From JAXGMV01 sp040768445 (GTDB taxonomy: Bacteria; Chloroflexota; Anaerolineae; Anaerolineales; Anaerolineaceae): a DNA stretch of 64,000 nt. The stretch's first letter is position 1. Each line of letters begins with the position of its first letter. The stretch lies in NCBI GenBank assembly GCA_040768445.1, contig JAXGMV010000001.1:1798001-1862000 (forward strand), given 5' to 3'. Below are positions 1 through 7,508 of this stretch, piece by piece. The notes under the pieces were generated by a model. The model had not been told where the DNA came from, ran no database searches, and saw nothing but the letters and a program-made list of their open reading frames with translations. The translations under genes were made by a program, and so were the position numbers.

Positions 1-278
1 AAGGCTGGGTAAAAAAGTGGCAGGCAAACCGTTGGAAAAAAGCCGACAAGAAAAAGGCAGAGAACATTGACTTGTGGCAGCTATTACTGGAACAACTTGA
101 CAAGCACAAAGTGACGTTTGTGTGGGTTGCCGGTCATGCCGGCACACCAGAGAATGAGCGTTGTGATCGCCTGGCAGTAAGAGCCGCAAGTAAAAAAAAT
201 CTCCCCGAAGATACAGGTTATCAAAACGGGGATCAGCGCAGCAGCCAGCCAGGCCCGCTGACATTATTTGATATTTAA
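1..278 (+). CDS. rnhA: Ribonuclease HI, C-terminal part (5' end outside window)
   Basis: Reading frame 3 is open from the window edge to TAA at 276-278, so only the C-terminal ~90 residues are present. RNase HI cuts the RNA strand of RNA-DNA hybrids (R-loops, Okazaki primers) in the cytoplasm. The visible part has the family's basic/Trp stretch GWVKKWQANRWKKAD, then N-x-DLW and WVAGHAGTPENERCDRLA. The latter holds the conserved catalytic-loop His and the last metal-binding Asp (CDRLA). A TTG at 72 is inside the conserved domain and is not a true start. The tail after the conserved Asp is a short, poorly conserved extension. Identification is firm; completeness cannot be judged. Confidence 0.9.
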   Translation, partial: GWVKKWQANRWKKADKKKAENIDLWQLLLEQLDKHKVTFVWVAGHAGTPENERCDRLAVRAASKKNLPEDTGYQNGDQRSSQPGPLTLFDI

Positions 279-318
279 ACTGATATTGAAAACATTATAG
301 ATGGAAGGGAATACTCCT

Positions 319-870
319 ATGCCAAAAACCGTTCCTCTATCAGATTTCTTTCACCAGGAGACGCTCCGCAGTCTGCGGGAAACCTTGCAGCGCTTGCAGT
401 ATTACTACGCTCAGCGCGATGTCAAATTGCTTGATGCATTCATGGCGGAACTTATTTCTACCGAAGGAAGTATTACCGTCATCGGTGTGGGGCATGATGC
501 TTTTTATACAGGTCATGACCAGGTGCGCGAGATGTTTGAGAATGACTGGTTGTATTGGGGTGATGTCGTTTTTGACAGCGAGCCTGCAAGGATTGATTAT
601 CATAACGAGGTAGGGTGGATCACTACAACAGGCACGGTTACAAAGAGATTAGATACTGAAATCCTGTTCAGGAATGCGCCAGATAAAACTCCAGTCACAG
701 ATGATCGAAAAAGCAATATTCTCTCTGTGTTAAAACTCGCGACTGATGCAATTGAAAACGACAGCGCCGGACAGGTTTTCAGCATGGGTATTCGTTTTTC
801 AGCTGTGTTACTCAAGACATCCGAAGGCTGGCGCTTCAAGCAGATGCATTTTTCAACAACTACGCCTTAA
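319..870 (+). CDS. SnoaL-like / NTF2-fold protein
   Basis: A protein of 183 residues. ATG at 319 is preferred over ATG at 301 because GGAAGGGA (303-310) lies at ribosome-binding distance before 319. The N-terminus LRETLQRLQYYYAQRDV, followed by FMAELISTEGSITVIGVG and an R-EMFENDW segment, is the usual layout of SnoaL-like cone-shaped folds (a helix pair, then a curved sheet). This family includes small ketosteroid-isomerase-like enzymes and many proteins of unknown role. There is no signal peptide, so it is cytoplasmic. No substrate can be named. It lies 77 bp before an M20 peptidase with its own ribosome-binding site, so co-transcription is possible but not shown. Confidence 0.6.
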   Translation: MPKTVPLSDFFHQETLRSLRETLQRLQYYYAQRDVKLLDAFMAELISTEGSITVIGVGHDAFYTGHDQVREMFENDWLYWGDVVFDSEPARIDYHNEVGWITTTGTVTKRLDTEILFRNAPDKTPVTDDRKSNILSVLKLATDAIENDSAGQVFSMGIRFSAVLLKTSEGWRFKQMHFSTTTP

Positions 871-947
871 GACATTAAGTCAGCGAGACACTTTATTAAA
901 ATTGAACAAACGATGTCATTATTCAAAAAGAAACTCTGGAGACGACT

Positions 948-2123
948 ATGACCAACCCTGCAATGCTCACAAAAAAAGATGAAAAAGACTTAATTGCGTT
1001 ATGCCAGGACCTTGTAAAAATAAACAGCGTCAACCCCCCGGGCAATGAATTGGTCATTGCCCAGTTCATCAAAGACTATCTTGAACAATCCGGAGTTAAG
1101 GCTGAACTTGTGTATCACGATGATCAACGGGCAAGTGTGCTGGCAGTGATCAAAGGCAGCGGTAAAGCCGACCCTGTCATCTTCTCAGCGCATATTGACA
1201 CAGTGCCTGTTGGTGACCAACCGTGGATTGCCGGACCATTCTCAGGAGAGATCATTGACGGCAAGCTGTATGGGCGCGGCAGCTCTGACATGAAGGGCGG
1301 CCTGGCAGCTATGATGATTGCAGTACGCAAGCTGATGGAAGCCAAAGTACAGTTGAAGGGCGACCTGGTGCTGGCGTTTTCAGCTGGTGAGGAGAACAAT
1401 TTTTTAGGCGCTTATGCCCTTGCAGAGCGCGACGAATTAAAAAAAGCGCAGGTGCTGTTGGTTTCTGAGCCCAGTTCCAACCAGCTTGCACTGGCAGAGA
1501 AGGGCGGGTTCTGGCTCAAGGTGGTGACGCATGGTCAAACTGCTCACGGCTCACGGCCGGAACAGGGACGCAACGCCGTGATGATGATGATGCAGTTCCT
1601 GCAGGAATTTATGACACTTGACATCAAAAGTGAGCCGCACCCATTGTTAGGTCAGTTCACCCGTTCTGTCAACGTCATCAGCGGTGGTATGAAGACCAAC
1701 GTAGTGCCCGACTCCTGTATGGTCGAGGTCGACATGCGCACTGTTGGGGGACAGGACCATCAACAGATACTGAAGCAAATTCAGGAGCTTATCAAACGGC
1801 TTGAGACAGACATCCCCGGGTTCAAAGCTGAAGCGAGCGGGTTATCAGTGAACACCCAGCCTGTGGTCACGGACGAAAATCATCCGGCGGTTGTGCAGTT
1901 CAGGCAAATCCTTGAGCGTGAGACCAGGGTCGACACGACGCCAATAGGCATGTATTACGGCACTGATGCAGCGGTGTATGTGCCGTTGTATGGATACCCG
2001 ATGATTATCTGTGGACCTGGCAGGGCAGAACTGGCACACCAGCCCAATGAGTTTATTGATATTGACAAGTTAATTGAGGCAGCCAGGGTGTATATACTGG
2101 CTGCCCTTGAGTGGTTAAATTAG
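948..2123 (+). CDS. M20 family metallopeptidase (ArgE/DapE/ACY1-like)
   Basis: A protein of 391 residues with GGAG just before ATG 948. M20 enzymes are two-zinc hydrolases that remove acyl groups from amino acids or cleave small peptides. Visible ligands and motifs are SAHIDTVP (His82, Asp84), GRGSSDMKGG (bridging Asp114), AGEEN (the Glu-Glu pair near 148-149, general base and ligand), a later SEPSS, and a C-terminal ELAHQPNEF His. A dimerisation (lid) domain lies between about 185 and 300, beginning after AHGSRPEQG. Length and order match succinyl-diaminopimelate desuccinylase, acetylornithine deacetylase and carboxypeptidase G2-like members, and the sequence alone does not choose among them. 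It converges on the 5-oxoprolinase operon. Confidence 0.85.
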   Translation: MTNPAMLTKKDEKDLIALCQDLVKINSVNPPGNELVIAQFIKDYLEQSGVKAELVYHDDQRASVLAVIKGSGKADPVIFSAHIDTVPVGDQPWIAGPFSGEIIDGKLYGRGSSDMKGGLAAMMIAVRKLMEAKVQLKGDLVLAFSAGEENNFLGAYALAERDELKKAQVLLVSEPSSNQLALAEKGGFWLKVVTHGQTAHGSRPEQGRNAVMMMMQFLQEFMTLDIKSEPHPLLGQFTRSVNVISGGMKTNVVPDSCMVEVDMRTVGGQDHQQILKQIQELIKRLETDIPGFKAEASGLSVNTQPVVTDENHPAVVQFRQILERETRVDTTPIGMYYGTDAAVYVPLYGYPMIICGPGRAELAHQPNEFIDIDKLIEAARVYILAALEWLN

Positions 2124-2130
2124 TAACAGG

Positions 2131-2898
2131 TTAAGCCAGGTCCCGCATAGGAACGATTTTGACACCAGCTTTTACTAAAGCAGCATGAACTGCTTCAGCT
2201 ACATTTAAGGCGTTAGGAGAATCACCGTGGATACAGAGCGTGTCCACGGTATGCTTTTTTATCTGTCCGCCGCTGGTGACCTGGATGCCATTTGTCACAA
2301 GTGACAGGGCATTTTTCGCCGCTTCTTCAGGTGAGTGAATGACAGCGCCAGGTAGTTTACGTGACATCAAGCTGCCATCCGGGTTATAAGCTCGCTCGGG
2401 GAAGCCTTCATTTACCACCCGCAAGCCCATTTCTTTACCCATGTCTGCCAGCAAGGAACCGGCAAGGGCTACGAGAATCAAGCTTGGGCTGAACTTTTTG
2501 ACTGCGGACGCAAAAGAGGCTGCAATAACCCGGTCTGAAGCCGCCTGATGGAATAAAGCACCATGTGACTTAACATGTGAAAGCTCGATGCCAGCTGCTT
2601 TTGCAAATCCTGCCAGGGCACCAATCTGGTACAACGTAAAGGCTTCAACTTCGTCAGGCGAGAGGTCTAAATTTCTGCGACCGAATCCCTGTAAATCCGG
2701 GTGACCGGGGTGGGCTCCCACGGCTACGCCGTCTTTGACAGCCAGTTGAATGGTCTGCTGCATTACCAGCGGGTCGCCGGCATGCAGTCCGCAGGCAATA
2801 TTGGCTGAGGTGATCAACGGCATTAATCCGGCATCATTGCCGAGGGTGTACCTGCCATAGCTTTCTCCCATGTCGCTGTTGATATCAACTTTCATCAT
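2131..2898 (-). CDS. pxpA: 5-oxoprolinase subunit A (LamB/YcsF family)
   Basis: A protein of 255 residues, last gene of the pxpB-pxpC-pxpA operon. Together with PxpB and PxpC it forms the bacterial ATP-dependent 5-oxoprolinase, which opens pyroglutamate to glutamate in the cytoplasm. The start VDINSDMGESYGRY and later ACGLHAGDP, VGAHPGHPD, SHVKSHGALFH and CIHGDSPNA are typical of the LamB/YcsF TIM-like fold with its clustered His/Asp residues. Length equals the family norm. The gene starts 17 bp after pxpC, with AGGAGAGAT ahead of ATG 2898. Assignment is strong by both sequence and operon context. Confidence 0.92.
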   Translation of the reverse strand: MMKVDINSDMGESYGRYTLGNDAGLMPLITSANIACGLHAGDPLVMQQTIQLAVKDGVAVGAHPGHPDLQGFGRRNLDLSPDEVEAFTLYQIGALAGFAKAAGIELSHVKSHGALFHQAASDRVIAASFASAVKKFSPSLILVALAGSLLADMGKEMGLRVVNEGFPERAYNPDGSLMSRKLPGAVIHSPEEAAKNALSLVTNGIQVTSGGQIKKHTVDTLCIHGDSPNALNVAEAVHAALVKAGVKIVPMRDLA

Positions 2899-2915
2899 AT
2901 CTCTCCTATCTTTAA

Positions 2916-3893
2916 TTAAAAACTGCTGTAGTAAAGCAAATCATCCTCATCAGTGGTGATTGGCTGTGTGAGTGCTTGTAAGGCTGCCCGATACTCCTGC
3001 TGGGCTTGCTCTGGAGTTGTCAAATTAAAAGTCACCTGGCTCTCGCCCGGCTGGCACTGTGCTAAAAGACTGCGGCTGACGGTTGTAAGACCTGCTATCT
3101 TGGTATAACCACCGGTGGTGGCTGCTTCTGCCATCATCACAATCGGCTGGCCGTTGGCCGGCACCTGTACCGCACCGGCGAACATGCCATCTGAGACAAT
3201 ATCGGCAGCGCTGATATGTTCAATCGCCATCCCTTCGAGGCGGTAGCCCATGCGGTCAGAGGTCATTGTCAGGGAATAATGTTCGCTCAAAAAGGTTGCT
3301 CTGCCTTGATTGGTGAACATATCATACTGCGGGCCCGGGACAACAGAGAGGACCGGGTTCTCTTCGTAATGGGGTCTGTAGTAGGGCTGTATGCTGCTGC
3401 TTGCTAAATGGAACGCACGTTCATTAACATTTGGGTTCACAAGCTGATCTCCTGCTTGCAGCGAGCGCCCATCAAGACCGCCAAAACGGCCGCGCAGATA
3501 GGTTGACCGTGAGTTTAACATCAAAGGCACCTGTATCCCACCGCTGACGCATAGATAACCCCAGCTGCCAAAGCCCTGTTTTTCAATAGTGATCACAGAT
3601 CCGCGGTTGACACGCAGGGCAGTCCAGGAGGGTAACGAGGAGTCGTCAAGATATAATGCAAAGCCGCAGCCGGTTAGTGCAATGAGCGAGTCATGCAGCA
3701 CTTCTAACCTTGGTCCAGACAGGGTGAACTCGAGCCCGGCAAAGTTGGATGGATTGCCAACAAGGCTGTTGCCGGCAATTAATGCCAGCACGTCCATTGC
3801 GCCTGAGACCGGTACACCGAAACACTGGTAGCCGTACCTGCCGGTGTCCTGTATGGTGGTCAAAAAACCCGGTTCAATGACATTAAAACTCAT
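2916..3893 (-). CDS. pxpC: 5-oxoprolinase subunit C (biotin-dependent carboxyltransferase fold, KipA-like)
   Basis: A protein of 325 residues, middle gene of the operon. It overlaps the end of pxpB by 11 nt, which suggests translational coupling. The N-terminal segment FLTTIQDTGRYGYQCFGVPVSGAMD is the hallmark of the KipA/allophanate-hydrolase-like beta-barrel, and the C-terminal half has SDRMGYRLEG and the usual SDGMFAGAVQVPANGQPI stretch. In the oxoprolinase complex PxpB and PxpC make the ATP-dependent activating module that works with PxpA. The same pair in Bacillus (KipI/KipA) was first described as a sporulation-kinase regulator, but the adjacency to pxpA here argues for oxoprolinase. 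Confidence 0.92.
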   Translation of the reverse strand: MSFNVIEPGFLTTIQDTGRYGYQCFGVPVSGAMDVLALIAGNSLVGNPSNFAGLEFTLSGPRLEVLHDSLIALTGCGFALYLDDSSLPSWTALRVNRGSVITIEKQGFGSWGYLCVSGGIQVPLMLNSRSTYLRGRFGGLDGRSLQAGDQLVNPNVNERAFHLASSSIQPYYRPHYEENPVLSVVPGPQYDMFTNQGRATFLSEHYSLTMTSDRMGYRLEGMAIEHISAADIVSDGMFAGAVQVPANGQPIVMMAEAATTGGYTKIAGLTTVSRSLLAQCQPGESQVTFNLTTPEQAQQEYRAALQALTQPITTDEDDLLYYSSF

Positions 3894-4578
3894 GACCAGC
3901 CCCGTTTTCTAACACCTGATAAAACACAACTGAACATCCCGGGGAGAGCAAGAAAGGCTGCTCGCTGTGTGGATCAAAGAGCCTGACTGGCGTCCAGCCA
4001 ATGATCTGCCAACCACCGGGAGAATCAACAGAATAGATACCGGTTTGGGTGTTAGCTATCCCAACAGAGCCGGCAGGAACCAGTGTGCGCGGGTTTTTTA
4101 ATCTTGGCGTGGCAATTGCTGGGTCCAAACCACCCAGGTAGGGGTAGCCTGGCGTAAACCCCATCATGTAAACCGGGTAAACACCGCTGGTGTGAATTTT
4201 TATGACCTCATCGGGTGACAGCCCGTGATGATCCGCCACATAATTCAAGTCAGGGCCATATTTGCCACCGTAAATTGTCGGAATTCGAACGATCTTCCGA
4301 TCATCAGCTTGCACATCAACACGCGTCTTCAGTTCTGCAGCCAGCCATGACTGAACATGGTCGATACCAATAATCATTGGATCATAATACACCATCAACG
4401 AGCTGTAGGTGGGCACAAACTCGATGACACCTTTAGGTGCAGCACTGGCAAGGTGACGATGGTTGATATGTACCAGGTGGTTGACTTCCGGAATAATTTC
4501 ACGGGAAAAATATATGCCCACAGCGCAATCGCCACAGGGTTTGAGCTCAAATGGATACTGTGTCATCTCTTCTTTCAT
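3883..4578 (-). CDS. pxpB: 5-oxoprolinase subunit B (KipI-like)
   Basis: A protein of 231 residues, first gene of the operon. Family markers are the N-terminal LKPCGDCAVGIYF, VPTYSSLMVYYDP, and the C-terminal block GVYPVYMMGFTPGYPYLGG followed by PRTLVPAGSVGIA and SPGGWQIIG. The start at 4578 has no clear Shine-Dalgarno. A second ATG four codons in is possible, since GAAGAG directly precedes it. A good -10 (TATAAT on the minus strand, 4590-4595) lies 11 nt before ATG 4578, which would give a 5' UTR of only a few bases. No convincing -35 is visible. Confidence 0.92.
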   Translation of the reverse strand: MKEEMTQYPFELKPCGDCAVGIYFSREIIPEVNHLVHINHRHLASAAPKGVIEFVPTYSSLMVYYDPMIIGIDHVQSWLAAELKTRVDVQADDRKIVRIPTIYGGKYGPDLNYVADHHGLSPDEVIKIHTSGVYPVYMMGFTPGYPYLGGLDPAIATPRLKNPRTLVPAGSVGIANTQTGIYSVDSPGGWQIIGWTPVRLFDPHSEQPFLLSPGCSVVFYQVLENGAGHEF

Positions 4579-4784
4579 GGGCTCACATTATTATAGCATT
4601 GGCAATTCATGCAGGGGGTTTTGATAGATTGACAATAATCTGCTTTGAAAACAACGCTTAATGATTGGGGTTCCTTGTCCTGGGACAGCGATAATTTATG
4701 GTAAGATGGGAATATTAATTCATCGTACCCGACAGGTAAAAAAGTTTTACCTGGTTTAGATAAATTCTTCGCGAAGGATTGGAT

Positions 4785-5483
4785 ATGAGAAAGACGCAAT
4801 CTACCAAAGCAACCCCCAACCGGATTGGACTGATGGTTCCATCCAGCAACAGCGTCATGGAGCCAGATTTTTATCTCAATCTGCCGCAGGACTGGACACT
4901 GCACACGGCCCGTATGTTCCTGGAAGATGTCACACCTGAAGGGGAGGCGCGCATGATCGATGAATTTGCCTTGCCGGCTGCCCGCGATCTTGCGACTGTT
5001 CATCCGGATGTATTGGTGTTTGGCTGTACCAGCGCTGGCGCACTGCGGGGCAATATTTTTGAGGAACAGTTGATGGCCGATATTACCAGCAAGACAGGTA
5101 TTCCATGTGTCAGCGTGGCAAAGGCTGTAAGAGAAACACTGCGCAGCCTGGGCATCAGCCGGGTAGCTGTTGCAACACCTTATGTTGAAGTCCTTAACCA
5201 GAAAATCGCTGCCAGCCTTGAAGATGACGGCATCCAGGTGATGCGCATCACCGGCCTTGGAATTGTTGCCAATACTGAGATTGGAACAGTGCCGGGTCAG
5301 AAGATAATTGACCTGGCGCATAAAGCCGTGGTTGGTCTTGAACCACAAGCCTTGTTTATCTCCTGTACGAACTTTCCTGCCGTATCAGTCCTGGAGAAAA
5401 TTCGCAGCCAATTCCCCTTCCCTGTAATTTCGTCCAACCAGGCAGTTTTAGATACAGCGGTCGCCCTGGCTTCCAGCTTGTAA
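4785..5483 (+). CDS. Asp/Glu racemase-superfamily enzyme (maleate isomerase/arylmalonate decarboxylase-like)
   Basis: A protein of 232 residues. GAAGGA (4774-4779) is correctly spaced to ATG 4785, so the TTG at 4779 is not used. The family has two half-domains with one Cys each. Here they are FGCTSAGALRG in the first half and FISCTNFPAVS in the second. The spacing and the N-terminal IGLMVPSSNSVMEPDF resemble maleate cis-trans isomerase and arylmalonate decarboxylase rather than glutamate racemase. The product acts on a small dicarboxylic acid in the cytoplasm; the exact substrate is not evident. It is divergent from the oxoprolinase operon and ends in a palindromic terminator. Confidence 0.75.
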   Translation: MRKTQSTKATPNRIGLMVPSSNSVMEPDFYLNLPQDWTLHTARMFLEDVTPEGEARMIDEFALPAARDLATVHPDVLVFGCTSAGALRGNIFEEQLMADITSKTGIPCVSVAKAVRETLRSLGISRVAVATPYVEVLNQKIAASLEDDGIQVMRITGLGIVANTEIGTVPGQKIIDLAHKAVVGLEPQALFISCTNFPAVSVLEKIRSQFPFPVISSNQAVLDTAVALASSL

Positions 5484-5505
5484 TTAGGTTTTTAAAAAAA
5501 ACAAT

Positions 5506-5531
5506 CTGCTCCTGGCAATTGCCAGGAGCAG
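5506..5531. terminator. Bidirectional terminator, 26-bp perfect palindrome
   Basis: Positions 5506-5531 form a perfect inverted repeat (arms of 11 bp around CAATTG-type loop bases), flanked by an A/T run on the left and CTTTT on the right. It lies between the converging genes 4785-5483 (+) and 5559-7508 (-) and can serve both. Confidence 0.8.
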
Positions 5532-5558
5532 TGTCTTTTAAGTCAGCATTGAGATTGG

Positions 5559-7508
5559 TTAGCCAAGAACGTAGCGTGTCATCCAATCCAGCAGGGCTTC
5601 ATTTTGTGCCTTGCGGATTGGCACAGGCCCATTGATAGAGCCGCCGTGCGGGCTCTCCGGCAGACGCACCATTTCCACCGTGCAGCCATTGGCTTTCAAC
5701 ACTGTGTAGAACTGCTCAGACTGCTCAGCAGGACAACGGTAATCGGCTTCGCCCTGTACAAGCAGCGTAGGTGTTTTGCACTCATACGCATAGGTGATCG
5801 GTGAACATTTGCGGTAAATCTCAGGTATTTCATGTGGATACCCGCCGAGTTCTTCCAGAGAAAAATAGACACCGATGTCACTGACGCCGTAGAATGAGTT
5901 CCAATTGGTCACGGGATTTTCGGGCACTGCTGCTTTGAAGCGGTCGGTATGACCAACAATCCAGCAGGAGAGGTTGCCCCCGCCAGAGAGGCCGCAGCAG
6001 CCCAGGCGCTCGGGGTCAGCAAAGCCCTTCTCGATGGCATAATCAACCCCTGCCATCAGGTCATGATAATCCAGGTTGCCCCAATCGCCCTTGATGGCTG
6101 TTGCAAACTTGTCCCCGTAGCCAGTTGAGGCACGGTGGTTGATGAACAGAACTGCGAAACCAGCGCCGCCAAGCATTTGAAAATCAAGCGAGAAGTTGCA
6201 TCCGAACGCAGAATGTGGTCCACCGTGAATGTAAAGGATAGTGGGATAGGGCGCCTTGCCAACAGGGGGCAGGGAAATCCAGCCTTCGACCTGTTCGCCA
6301 TCCACACTCTTGAACAACAGATGCTCTGTTGTTGGCAGGTTAAACGAGTCAAGTAAAGACTGGTTGAGCTGTGTAAGCTGTGTCTCTTTCCTGCCAGTGA
6401 GTTCTGCAGTAAACAGTTCGGGTGGTTGATTGAAATTGGCAATGCTGTAGACAATTAGAGTTTTACCCACGTCTAGCAGCGAACAGGAACGATCGCCATT
6501 TAGGAGAGAAGTGACTTCATCTTTGCCTTCCAGTGCAACTCTTACGACCTGCTCAGTGCCAGCTTCCTGTGTACTGGTGTATGCATATTTTCCACTGTCA
6601 TCCAACTTGATGATCATACCGGCCTCAGTTGGGTACTCTGAGCGCGTGCCAGCGCCAATGTGAAACTCATATCTAGCAGTACGGCATTCAGGTTCTCCAC
6701 CTGAGGCATTGATGACCCACAGGTCATTTTTTGAGCCGATTGGCAGGCCATAGTGCTGCCCGAGAAACGCAATTTGCCTGCCGTTTGGCAGCCAGGCAGC
6801 AGCTTCAGCCGTGCCCCATTGTTCACACAGGTCACGCATCTCACTGCGCAGGTTGACTACCCTGAGACTGGGTTGAAAACGGTGTGTATCAGGTTTCATT
6901 GAACACAGGAAGAGGATTTCCTGCCCGTCCGGCGACCACATCGGGTTAGTGTTCATATTTCGGTCATCGGTCAGCTGTTTTGGTTCGCCGCCAGATGCAT
7001 TGATGATGTAAATATCCTGAACTGCCTGGTCAAGGTAACCAAGGCCATCAAAGCGGTACACATTACGCGTCACCCTGTACGGCTTTTTCAGATCGCCCGG
7101 TTGTTTTGGACCAGCGGTGAAGGCTATGACACTGCCGTCGGGTGACCATGCTGCTCCTCCACCGACGCCCTGTTCCATGAAGGTAAGCTGTTTCGCTTCA
7201 CCACCATCCACAGAAATTGTGAAAAGCTGTGGTTTTTCCGTTCGTTTAGAGAGAAATGCAATGGTTCGGCTGTCCGGTGACCAGGCTGGGCTCGTGTCCC
7301 TGGAAATGCCATTGGTTAGCTGGCGGGTGGTGCCGGTTTTTAGGTCGGTGAGAAAAAGCGTGACAAAATCTTTTTCCTTTTCGAGGTCTGTTGTGAATAC
7401 TGAATACACGATCTTCTCACCGTCCGGGGAAATGGCAGCATTGGTCAGAAATTTGAATTTAAAAATATCTTCAGGTTGTACGGTTTTTGTTTGATTTAAG
7501 TCAGTCAT
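5559..7508 (-). CDS. S9 family peptidase (acylaminoacyl-peptidase/DPP-like), downstream paralogue
   Basis: A protein of 649 residues, with an N-terminal beta-propeller built of repeated WSPDG blades (TolB-like, to about residue 390) and a C-terminal alpha/beta-hydrolase domain. The catalytic triad is visible: Ser508 in GLSGGGN, Asp589 in QGEADYR and His621 in PESPHGG. Family members remove N-terminal dipeptides or acyl-amino acids from short peptides. The usual elbow is GxSYGGY; here the residues after Ser are Gly-Gly-Gly-Asn, and the nearby oxyanion segment is NHRAST rather than NPRGST, so specificity or activity may have drifted. No signal peptide, so cytoplasmic. ATG 7508 overlaps the stop of the upstream paralogue by 4 nt (ATGA). 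Confidence 0.85.
   Translation of the reverse strand: MTDLNQTKTVQPEDIFKFKFLTNAAISPDGEKIVYSVFTTDLEKEKDFVTLFLTDLKTGTTRQLTNGISRDTSPAWSPDSRTIAFLSKRTEKPQLFTISVDGGEAKQLTFMEQGVGGGAAWSPDGSVIAFTAGPKQPGDLKKPYRVTRNVYRFDGLGYLDQAVQDIYIINASGGEPKQLTDDRNMNTNPMWSPDGQEILFLCSMKPDTHRFQPSLRVVNLRSEMRDLCEQWGTAEAAAWLPNGRQIAFLGQHYGLPIGSKNDLWVINASGGEPECRTARYEFHIGAGTRSEYPTEAGMIIKLDDSGKYAYTSTQEAGTEQVVRVALEGKDEVTSLLNGDRSCSLLDVGKTLIVYSIANFNQPPELFTAELTGRKETQLTQLNQSLLDSFNLPTTEHLLFKSVDGEQVEGWISLPPVGKAPYPTILYIHGGPHSAFGCNFSLDFQMLGGAGFAVLFINHRASTGYGDKFATAIKGDWGNLDYHDLMAGVDYAIEKGFADPERLGCCGLSGGGNLSCWIVGHTDRFKAAVPENPVTNWNSFYGVSDIGVYFSLEELGGYPHEIPEIYRKCSPITYAYECKTPTLLVQGEADYRCPAEQSEQFYTVLKANGCTVEMVRLPESPHGGSINGPVPIRKAQNEALLDWMTRYVLG

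Noticed and set aside
4575..5348. A 257-codon open frame on the minus strand across 4785-5483
   Set aside because: It lies antisense to a gene with clear family motifs, has no recognisable domain, and is rich in Cys/His/Asn-type codon artefacts.
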